From positions 1 to 22,784 of IMG/VR virus record IMGVR_UViG_3300028573_000060: a DNA stretch of 22,784 nucleotides. One strand, given 5' to 3'. This stretch comes from a virus. A program made the translations under genes and the position numbers. This document shows positions 1 to 5,973 of the stretch, in pieces. How positions within the stretch are numbered: position 1 is the stretch's first letter; the number at the start of each line of letters is the position of its first letter. The notes beneath the pieces are model-generated. The model saw only the letters and a list, made by a program, of their open reading frames with translations. It had not been told where the DNA came from and ran no database searches.

Positions 1-2
1 GG

Positions 3-137
3 CCCGGTGCGGTTCACCCCAACTGCGGCTGTACGGCTGGTCCGCCGATCCCTGGCGCTGGCTGGGTCAATGACGCCGTGAAGCCGATTCTGCTGGACAC
101 GTCAGGTCGTAGGTTGTATCCTCGCAAGACCGCTTGA
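3..137 (+). CDS. MuF-like minor head protein, 3' end only
   Basis: This reading frame is open from the window edge and stops at TGA 135-137, giving 44 C-terminal residues. It contains the string HPNCGC followed by a Pro/Gly stretch (AGPPIPG). A conserved HPxCxC ending is typical of the C-terminus of phage Mu gpF-like minor head (head morphogenesis) proteins, which sit at the portal and enter the procapsid. That family normally follows terminase and portal, which fits the head genes found downstream. The other two forward frames close sooner (stops near 79 and 56-75). Only the tail of the protein is visible, so the identity rests on one motif and on position. Confidence 0.55.
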   Translation, partial: PGAVHPNCGCTAGPPIPGAGWVNDAVKPILLDTSGRRLYPRKTA

Positions 138-164
138 CATCGCCGTCTCTAGGGAGATTCCTCC

Positions 165-434
165 ATGGCTCGACCACCGCTGCACTCCGTCGGGAACTAC
201 ACCGATGACCCCGAGCTCGTCGAACTTCTCGCCGCCCCACCGAAGCAACTCTGTCCTGTCGGTATGATGCTGAAGGACCATCCGAACTCGGCCGAGATCC
301 GGGCCGCGATCGACAATCCGAAGTGGAGCGCGGCGCAACTTTCGCCCGTACTCTCAAGGAAGGTCTCTCGCGTTAGTAGCGATGCAATCAACAAGCATCG
401 CAGCGAGCTGTGTAACTGCTACCGGGAGGACTAG
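165..434 (+). CDS. Small HTH-like protein with Cys residues
   Basis: 89 residues. The ATG at 165 is preceded by AGGGAG (151-156) at 8 nt spacing, a good ribosome-binding site that fixes the start. The central part (about 42-80) reads as two or three short helices ending in VSSDAINKHRS, the layout of the helix-turn-helix proteins many actinobacteriophages carry, where the last helix ends in a K/R-H-R motif. Cys30, Cys83 and Cys85 frame the domain and might bind a metal. It is followed after two bases by the metallophosphoesterase gene, so the two are probably co-translated. It could be a transcription regulator or a DNA-binding partner of the nuclease; a small terminase subunit is less likely because the MuF-like gene already lies upstream. 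Confidence 0.6.
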   Translation: MARPPLHSVGNYTDDPELVELLAAPPKQLCPVGMMLKDHPNSAEIRAAIDNPKWSAAQLSPVLSRKVSRVSSDAINKHRSELCNCYRED

Positions 435-436
435 GC

Positions 437-1492
437 ATGGAGTCGTTGCGCTTGGACGATGACCTTGATCGCCAGCAGATGCGCCAGGCCATGCGGCTGA
501 TGGCGCAGCAACTCGCCAAGGCCAAGGACAAGAAGGCAACGCTCGCCGAGGCAGCGTACGAAGGCGCTCTGGCAGCGGCGTCAGCGTTCGGGCCGCCCGA
601 GAAGATCGTCCGCCCGCGGCGCAGCACCAAGAAGGGCAAGCCTGAACACAGCCTGTGGCACCTCACCGATTGGCAAGGCTCGAAGCTGACCACCTCGTAC
701 AACTCCGAGGTGATGACGGCTCGCGTCAAGCTCTTCTTGTCGAAGGCACACCGGATCACCGAGATCCAGCGCGCTGACCACCCTGTCGACGCTGTGACGA
801 TCGCTCTCGGCGGTGACATGATCGAGGGTCTGTTCAACTTCCCGACGCAACCGTACGAGATCGACAAGGAGCTCTTCGACCAGTACGTCTACGTGGCGCG
901 GCTGATCGAGCACGTCGTGCGCTTCGCGGCGGCCGAGTACCACGACGTCACAGTCATCGGTGAGTGGGGCAACCACGGCCGGCTCGGCTCGAAGCGCGAT
1001 GCAGTACCGAAGAGCGACAACGCCGACCGGATGACGTACAAGCTGGCGTCGGCGTTCTGCGCAGACCTCGGTCACGTCACCTGGTCGGACACGTCCGAGG
1101 ATATCCAGCGCATCGAGATCGGTAACTACCGCGCGCTGCTGATCCACGGCGACGAGATCGGCCGAGGCGGCTTCGCGTCGCCCATGACGATCGTCAACCA
1201 CTGCAACCGCTGGCGTTCTGGTGCGTACAACTGGCCCTTCCGCGACGTCTACGTCGGCCACTATCACAACCACGCCGAGTGGGCCATGGCGAACGGAATC
1301 GGCGCGGTCTACCAGACTGGCTCGACCGAAAGTGACAACCGTTACGCCCGAGACGGCATGGCGGCGGCGGCTCTTCCGAGTCAGCGACTGCACTTTATCG
1401 AGCCCGAGTCCGGCCACGTCGCGAGCCAGTACAAGATCTTCCTGGCGAAGCCCGAAGAGATCGGACTGGAGAAGGAGCAGTACGTTGTCTGA
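437..1492 (+). CDS. Metallophosphoesterase, Mre11/SbcD-like nuclease candidate
   Basis: 351 residues. After a charged helical N-terminus (1-70), the calcineurin-type metallophosphoesterase motifs appear in the correct order: D78 in HLTDWQGSK, G-G-D127-M-I-E, G-N179-H180-G-R, I-H237-G-D-E, and G-H275-Y-H277-N-H. These residues normally bind two metal ions and cut phosphodiesters or phosphomonoesters. Phage members of this set are usually annotated as Mre11-like DNA exo/endonucleases, but no separate capping or DNA-binding domain can be recognised here, so substrate is inferred. The gene starts two bases after the HTH-like gene and overlaps the TTG start of the DUF3310 gene by 8 bases, indicating one operon. 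The fold assignment is firm; the DNA-nuclease role is less so. Confidence 0.85.
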   Translation: MESLRLDDDLDRQQMRQAMRLMAQQLAKAKDKKATLAEAAYEGALAAASAFGPPEKIVRPRRSTKKGKPEHSLWHLTDWQGSKLTTSYNSEVMTARVKLFLSKAHRITEIQRADHPVDAVTIALGGDMIEGLFNFPTQPYEIDKELFDQYVYVARLIEHVVRFAAAEYHDVTVIGEWGNHGRLGSKRDAVPKSDNADRMTYKLASAFCADLGHVTWSDTSEDIQRIEIGNYRALLIHGDEIGRGGFASPMTIVNHCNRWRSGAYNWPFRDVYVGHYHNHAEWAMANGIGAVYQTGSTESDNRYARDGMAAAALPSQRLHFIEPESGHVASQYKIFLAKPEEIGLEKEQYVV

Positions 1493-1781
1493 CGATGCCG
1501 TCAACCATCCTCAGCACTACGCAGGGCACCCGAGTGGTGTCGAGTGCATCGCCGTCGTCGAGCACATGAACTTCAACCTCGGCAACGCCGTCAAGTACAT
1601 CTGGCGCTGCGACCTGAAGTCCGACGCGATCGAGGATCTTCGCAAGGCCGTCTGGTACATCAACCGCGAGATCGAGAAGAGGACCAAGGATGCCGCGCAA
1701 GCAGAAGCAGCAGAAGCCCGTCGCCAGTACGAGCGCAACCGAGTACCAGGATCTCACGTCGATCACGACTTCTCCGACTGA
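1485..1781 (+). CDS. DUF3310 protein (T7 gp1.7-type nucleotide kinase family)
   Basis: 98 residues starting at TTG 1485, inside the end of the previous gene. GGAG at about 1474-1477 lies at suitable spacing, and no ATG or GTG is available before the conserved region. The DUF3310 signature is clear: VNHPQHY (6-12), then GVECI (18-22), then LGNAVKYIWRCDLK (32-45), then DLRKAVWYI (51-59). DUF3310 is the domain of T7 gp1.7, reported as a nucleotide kinase; biochemical function in other phages is mostly untested. The C-terminal 30 residues are an Ala/Glu/Arg-rich tail that is read over the start of the next gene. Its place beside a nucleotide-pool enzyme supports a nucleotide-metabolism role. Confidence 0.85.
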   Translation: MSDDAVNHPQHYAGHPSGVECIAVVEHMNFNLGNAVKYIWRCDLKSDAIEDLRKAVWYINREIEKRTKDAAQAEAAEARRQYERNRVPGSHVDHDFSD

Positions 1782-2598
1782 CCGCACTGGTTGCCCGAAG
1801 ACAATCGCTGGCATCAGGAAGGTTTATCTCGCCGGCCCGATGCGCGGTCTGCCCGACTTCAACTTCCCGGCGTTCGACGCAGGAGCGGCGAAGCTCCGCG
1901 CTGCTGGCTACCACGTCTTCTCGCCCGCCGAGCGTGACCGGATGGTCTACGGCAACGGCTTCGAGAAGTCCGATACCGGTAATGAGTACGAAGTCGCCGA
2001 ACGTGAGGGCTTCAGTGTGCGCGAGGCGCTGGCTGACGACACACAGTGGATCGCCAAGTACGCCGATGCTGTCGTCGTGCTGGACGGCTGGCGTGACTCC
2101 AGTGGTGCTCTCGCTGAGACGGCTCTTGCCACAGCGATCCACATTCCGATCCTCAGTCTCGACGAGGCACTGCATGGTTGTGACTGCCTGACAGCCGACT
2201 GCTGCGCCGAAGACGTGTTCGTCGAGGAGAAGGCCGAGCCGGTCGCCCAGATCATCCACGGTGAGTGGATCTCGAAGTCAGTCACGGGTGGACTCAAGGG
2301 CGTCAAGCTCGCTCGGCACGACCTGATCCCGGCCGAGGCACTGACCGCGCTGGCCGAGCATTACGGGCGTACGGCAGAGAAGTACCCACCGAACAACTGG
2401 CGCCAGGGCTTCGAGTGGAGCAAGTCGTACGCTGCTCTTCAGCGGCACGCGATCGCCTGGTGGAACGGCGAGAACTTCGACACCGAGCTCGGCTCGTCAC
2501 ACCTGGCGGCTGTCATGTGGCACTGTGCAACGCTGCTGACGTTCTTCACCGAGCACCCGGAGTTCGATGACCGTCCGACCGCAGGCTACCTCGACTGA
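1690..2598 (+). CDS. DUF4406 + dATP/dGTP diphosphohydrolase-like fusion protein
   Basis: 302 residues. Residues 44-160 match DUF4406, a nucleoside 2-deoxyribosyltransferase-like fold: VYLAGPMRG (45-53), an NFPAFDAGAAKLRAAGY helix, and SSGALAE (137-143) with the usual catalytic-type Glu. A Cys-rich linker (CDCLTADCC, 164-172) follows. Residues 203-288 match the all-alpha domain named dATP/dGTP diphosphohydrolase N-terminal (formerly DUF5664): KLARHDLIP, HYGRTAEKYPPNNW, RHAIAWWNGE, DTELGSSHLAAVMWH. The E, D and H residues are in the order expected for a MazG-like metal site. ATG 1690 overlaps the DUF3310 gene by 92 bases, and no ATG, GTG or TTG lies between residue 1 and the first domain. It probably edits the deoxynucleotide pool; exact substrates are unknown. 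Confidence 0.8.
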   Translation: MPRKQKQQKPVASTSATEYQDLTSITTSPTDRTGCPKTIAGIRKVYLAGPMRGLPDFNFPAFDAGAAKLRAAGYHVFSPAERDRMVYGNGFEKSDTGNEYEVAEREGFSVREALADDTQWIAKYADAVVVLDGWRDSSGALAETALATAIHIPILSLDEALHGCDCLTADCCAEDVFVEEKAEPVAQIIHGEWISKSVTGGLKGVKLARHDLIPAEALTALAEHYGRTAEKYPPNNWRQGFEWSKSYAALQRHAIAWWNGENFDTELGSSHLAAVMWHCATLLTFFTEHPEFDDRPTAGYLD

Positions 2599-2634
2599 GG
2601 TACGCTAGCCGGACAGAGACCTAGGAGTTCGATC

Positions 2635-2904
2635 ATGGCCCGTACCAAGCCCATGCACCTCGATGGTGTTTCCATCGCCAAGGCGATCGACAACGGCCCT
2701 GGTGGCGGACCCGTCGATCCGCAGGCAGAGCCAGCACATCTGACCGACTCGACGACTGGCACGCCTGGTTCGACTCTGGTGGCTGTTCGATCTGACACGG
2801 CGGCGCACACAGCGGCCGACGCGAACGAGAACTTCGCGTCGCTCAACGCGCACATCAATGCTCTTCAGGCGTTGCTTGTCTCTGCCGGCGTTCTGACGTC
2901 GTAG
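2635..2904 (+). CDS. Small structural-type protein, unknown function
   Basis: 89 residues. The ATG at 2635 has AGGAG just upstream (2622-2626). After a Pro/Gly-rich N-terminal third, residues 36-89 read LTDSTTGTPGSTLVAV, then NENFASLNAHINALQALL, then SAG. This pattern, a LTDxTxGTP strand region followed by an amphipathic helix, recurs in small phage proteins and in trimer-forming head-fibre or tail-fibre attachment segments, but the family is not one I can name. It is the first gene after the nucleotide block and the first of the head-region set, and ends two bases before the next ATG. A structural role, perhaps an oligomerising fibre, is inference. Confidence 0.6.
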   Translation: MARTKPMHLDGVSIAKAIDNGPGGGPVDPQAEPAHLTDSTTGTPGSTLVAVRSDTAAHTAADANENFASLNAHINALQALLVSAGVLTS

Positions 2905-2906
2905 CC

Positions 2907-3539
2907 ATGGCCGGGATCTCTCCTGGCGGCCGACCGATCGACGAATCCCCGCTGAGCACCAGCAAGAGCGACAACTGGGTCGCGAAGAACGGCGGCTTGC
3001 CTCCGTACGTGCGCGGTGTGGCTCGTGGGATCGCCCGCAAGCACGGCGGCCACGTCACCAGTAGTGACATCGCCGAGGCGAAGTCACGCATGGAGGTCTG
3101 GGCGGCAACCAGCAAGAATCCGGCCGTTCGAGCAGCGGCTACGGCTGCTCTGGCACAATGGGCTGCGCTACGTGCGAAGGCCGCAGTGCACGATCACTCA
3201 AGGACGGTAGACATGGCAGGCATCGCGAACTTCGGCGGCAAGCAGGCTGCGCCGTTCGGCAAGGGTGGCAAGCGCATCAAGCTGAAGAAGGCAGCGGCCA
3301 AGGCGGCGCTCAAGAACCATGAGCCGAAGGGCAACGAGACGTCGCTGGCGTACGCAGAAGTCGCTCCGCTGATCGACCTCTCCTACGTCGGCTTCGGCAA
3401 GCTCTCCAGTCAGCTCAAGGCCAAGGGTGCCAGCAACCCCGGCGCGCTCGCTGCTTGGATCGGCCGGCGCAAGTACGGCAAGAAGAAGTTCGTCAAGGCG
3501 GCTTCCAGTGGAGTCTCGCTCCGACCCAAGAAGAAGTAG
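2907..3539 (+). CDS. Two-module basic head-region protein
   Basis: 210 residues. The N-terminal module (about 30-92) reads LPPYVRGVARGIARKHGG, then SSDIAEAKSRMEVWAA, then AVRAAATAALAQWAALRAKA. This resembles a helical module repeatedly seen in actinobacteriophage head-cluster proteins. The C-terminal module (about 150-200) reads FGKLSSQLKAKG, NPGALAAWIGRRKYGKKKF, also recurrent in such phages, often in the same protein. The two are joined by a Lys-rich linker and the end is strongly basic (LRPKKK). An in-frame ATG at 3213 (Met103) has AAGGA 8 nt upstream, so the second module may also be made alone. The next gene begins directly after the stop codon. Function is unknown; nucleic-acid binding is suggested only by charge. 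Confidence 0.65.
   Translation: MAGISPGGRPIDESPLSTSKSDNWVAKNGGLPPYVRGVARGIARKHGGHVTSSDIAEAKSRMEVWAATSKNPAVRAAATAALAQWAALRAKAAVHDHSRTVDMAGIANFGGKQAAPFGKGGKRIKLKKAAAKAALKNHEPKGNETSLAYAEVAPLIDLSYVGFGKLSSQLKAKGASNPGALAAWIGRRKYGKKKFVKAASSGVSLRPKKK
3200..3215 (+). promoter_or_regulatory. Internal ribosome-binding site and ATG
   Basis: AAGGA (3200-3204) stands 8 nt before ATG 3213, in frame with the 210-residue protein at 2907-3539. It would yield a separate 108-residue C-terminal protein beginning MAGIANFGG. The spacing is nearly ideal and the start falls exactly between the two modules. Confidence 0.45.
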
Positions 3540-4067
3540 ATGGCTCGGCCCCAGAGGCTCTTCCGAGACCTGAGCTGGGTTGCGTTCGATCAGACGCGGC
3601 CCAAGACGGGCAAGAAGAAGCCAGCAGGGCCGGCACCCGTTGCTTCCGCACCGGCTGCTGCGCCCGCGCCGATGGTCTCGTCGGCGGCTGCGCCGACAGC
3701 CGCGACGCCGTGGCAGTCCACCCCGCCACCCGCGAACGTAGTGACACCTGTCGTCAAGGCACCGGCCACACCGAAGAAGTCGGTTGCGACAGCATCGGCC
3801 GCTAGTCTGGCGGCACAGCAGGCGCGAACTCGCGCGGCGGCGGCCAAGGCCATTCGGGTTGCACGAGTGACCCGCGGCAAGGCGATGCGGTCGACAAACA
3901 AGGCCGCCCGGTCGGCCTACCGCACCAAGTCGCAGAACAGTGACGCACGACTGCGCGCGATGCGCCAGGCGTCATCGACGAAGGCCAGCATCCGTAACGC
4001 CAGCCGATCAGTACGAGTCCAGGCCAGCGCAGCGGCGGCTTCGCTGAACCTCTCTCGGGAGAACTAG
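3540..4067 (+). CDS. Ala/Pro/Lys-rich histone-tail-like protein
   Basis: 175 residues, starting at the base after the previous stop. Residues 22-85 are a low-complexity Ala/Pro/Val/Ser/Lys linker. Residues 86-175 are Ala-, Arg- and Ser-rich with basic residues spaced along predicted helices (for example RTRAAAAKAIRVARVTRGK). The composition resembles bacterial histone-H1-like or packaged DNA-condensing proteins, but no family motif is visible and the composition alone is not proof. It lies between a basic two-module protein and the metallopeptidase gene, in the set that leads to the capsid genes. It could be an internal head protein that neutralises packaged DNA (inference). The start is supported by tight packing rather than a strong ribosome-binding site. 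Confidence 0.6.
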   Translation: MARPQRLFRDLSWVAFDQTRPKTGKKKPAGPAPVASAPAAAPAPMVSSAAAPTAATPWQSTPPPANVVTPVVKAPATPKKSVATASAASLAAQQARTRAAAAKAIRVARVTRGKAMRSTNKAARSAYRTKSQNSDARLRAMRQASSTKASIRNASRSVRVQASAAAASLNLSREN

Positions 4068-4069
4068 CC

Positions 4070-5776
4070 ATGGCTCGCGGCATCGAGCGCTTCATCGACC
4101 TGGCGGCTGTCAACAAGCACCACGTCGCCGGCACGGCGTACCACTGGAAGCACGGCTACATTCCGCTCGATCGAGCCACGGCTCTCGCCAATCGCAAGGG
4201 TGCACTGGCGAAGAAGCTCTTCGGAGCCGGCGCCAAGCACTGGAATCTCGAACCGGGACAGCACGAACTCGGTCTGTCGCCCGTCGAGAAGGTCAAGCCC
4301 AAGGAGGCTATGCCACCGACGGCACCGAAGCCATCCGAGCCCGAGACTGGTGAGTTCTCTGTCCAGGGCAAGAAGGTCACGAAGGCTGTCTACATCAAGT
4401 CACTTCAGAAGAGCGTCAGGGAGCAGGGCGGCTACCACAAGATCTCGGACGGCAAGCTGGAGCACCTGGCACGTCTCGGAGACGAACGTGCTGCCCTTCA
4501 CGTGAAGGTGCGCCAGCAGATCGAAGAGCGTGACCAGGCGATCCGAGACAACATCAACCGTGCGCTGGCTCGGCACAAGAGCGGCGAGCAACCGTTCCAT
4601 CCGTACGGCGGTGCAAGCACCCCGGAGGAGTACGCAGCGCAACGCATCGCGGCACACGAGCAGCTCTACACCCGCGCGAACAAGCAGGACCTCGAAAAGC
4701 GCGAGGTGGCGGCGACGCTCTCGAACCAACGTAGGATCGAGAAGCAGTACGCCGACCGCCAAGCGCGTGAAGCCGCGCGAGCGAAGCGGGAAGATCCCGA
4801 GCAGGCGGCCAAGCTCCAGAAGTTCTTGGACGACGCAACCGAGAAGTACGGTCGCAACGACTACCAGTGGCCGCCAGAGGTGCTTCAGCAGGCGATTGAC
4901 CTCGGCGCTGACAAGCACGGCGTGCTGAACTACGTCAACAAGCGCGAGGCGAAGCGGACCCGTGCCGAGGCAGAGCGCAGTCGCCAGGCGGCGGCGTATG
5001 CGTCCGTCTCGAAGCAGGGCGATCCGGTCTCGAAGTCGATAAACATTCCGAAGGCAAGCAACGTCATCAACGACGGAGCCCGCCGTGCGCTCGCGGCGAT
5101 CGACAAGGTCCACAGCGACGGCGAGCTCGTGCCGATTCCACTGAAGAAGAGCAACGCCCGCGGCTTCTACGGACGTTATTCGTGGCACGCCAACAACCCG
5201 GCCGCAGACAACATCGCGCTCTCGACTGAAGGCGACCACCAGGCTACGACGATGGCTCACGAGGTCGGTCACTGGCTCGACCACATTCCGCTCCACAGCG
5301 ACGCTGGGACGGATCGCCCCGTCAACCGGCGCGTTCACTACATGAGCACCCGCGCGGCGCTGCACTCTCCGACCTTCTCGATGCTCGGAGCTACCCGCTC
5401 GGACGCTGGCGACGTTCCGACCACCTGGCAGAACTGGTGGAAGGCGATCTCCGACTCGACCGAGATCAAGGAACTGCGAGACCGCGAGCGCACTGGCAAG
5501 GGCGGCTACCGGATGAGCGGTCGAGTTCAGGGAAGCGGTCTCACCTACGCCGGCTACATGCTCCAGCCACACGAGCAGTGGGCACGCGCCTACGCACAGT
5601 ACATCGCCACCCGCTCTGGTGATCCCAAGATGCAGTCTGAGATCAAGGACCTTGTATCTCTGCGTGGATCGAAGGATAATGACTTGCAGGGCTTCTCTCA
5701 GTGGACCCCAGAGGAGTTCGAGCCGATCGCCAAGGCGATCGACGCCATCATCGCCGAGAAGGGCTGGAAGAAGTGA
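4070..5776 (+). CDS. Head-region zinc metallopeptidase with WKHGYIP element
   Basis: 568 residues. The N-terminus carries ERF near residue 6 and WKHGYIPL at 26-33, an element shared with the protein at 5970-7091. Residues 100-320 are highly charged and helical, probably coiled coil. Residues 393-405 read TMAHEVGHWLDH: H397, E398 and H401 form a HExxH zinc site, with D404-H405 following. Residues 500-520 read HEQWARAYAQYIATRSGD; E502 is a good candidate for the third zinc ligand, as in gluzincin-type phage peptidases with an ExxxR helix. No signal peptide or membrane segment is seen. The capsid maturation protease appears to be a separate gene at 7127, so this enzyme probably has another target, perhaps in the host after ejection (inference). 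Confidence 0.75.
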   Translation: MARGIERFIDLAAVNKHHVAGTAYHWKHGYIPLDRATALANRKGALAKKLFGAGAKHWNLEPGQHELGLSPVEKVKPKEAMPPTAPKPSEPETGEFSVQGKKVTKAVYIKSLQKSVREQGGYHKISDGKLEHLARLGDERAALHVKVRQQIEERDQAIRDNINRALARHKSGEQPFHPYGGASTPEEYAAQRIAAHEQLYTRANKQDLEKREVAATLSNQRRIEKQYADRQAREAARAKREDPEQAAKLQKFLDDATEKYGRNDYQWPPEVLQQAIDLGADKHGVLNYVNKREAKRTRAEAERSRQAAAYASVSKQGDPVSKSINIPKASNVINDGARRALAAIDKVHSDGELVPIPLKKSNARGFYGRYSWHANNPAADNIALSTEGDHQATTMAHEVGHWLDHIPLHSDAGTDRPVNRRVHYMSTRAALHSPTFSMLGATRSDAGDVPTTWQNWWKAISDSTEIKELRDRERTGKGGYRMSGRVQGSGLTYAGYMLQPHEQWARAYAQYIATRSGDPKMQSEIKDLVSLRGSKDNDLQGFSQWTPEEFEPIAKAIDAIIAEKGWKK

Positions 5777-5973
5777 GCACAGTCGAGCAACGGTGCGCCG
5801 CTGAGATCAATCTCGCCAAGGAGATCGAAGCCGGCCGGTCGACGGGCTGTGTACCTCCGGACACGATCACGGGCACTCTCGTCTCCAGGTCGGCCGAGCG
5901 GCTGAAGCCGAAGTCGTCTACGCTGGTCCAAGCAGCGCGGCGTCGAGTCAAGAACCTGAAGGGCAAGCCATGA
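5773..5973 (+). CDS. Small protein of unknown function
   Basis: 66 residues if translation begins at GTG 5773, whose GTGA overlaps the stop of the metallopeptidase gene by four bases. The same arrangement is used by other genes in this window, which supports this start over the longer open frame from 5701. The protein begins VSTVEQRCAAEINLAKEIEAG, contains a short GCVPPDTITGTLV stretch and ends with a basic segment (AARRRVKNLKGKP). Its stop overlaps the next start as ATGA. No family is recognised. Strict translational coupling to both neighbours suggests it works with the metallopeptidase or the following WKHGYIP protein. Confidence 0.6.
   Translation: MSTVEQRCAAEINLAKEIEAGRSTGCVPPDTITGTLVSRSAERLKPKSSTLVQAARRRVKNLKGKP

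Noticed and set aside
134-162. TTGACA just before the HTH-like gene as a promoter
   Set aside because: The hexamer at 134-139 is perfect, but nothing like a -10 box stands 16-18 nt downstream (ATTCCT at 157), and it overlaps the stop codon of the upstream gene.
4400-5572. 390-codon open frame on the - strand
   Set aside because: It lies wholly antisense to the metallopeptidase gene, has no recognisable motif, and is the sort of frame that GC-rich codon bias opens opposite a real gene.
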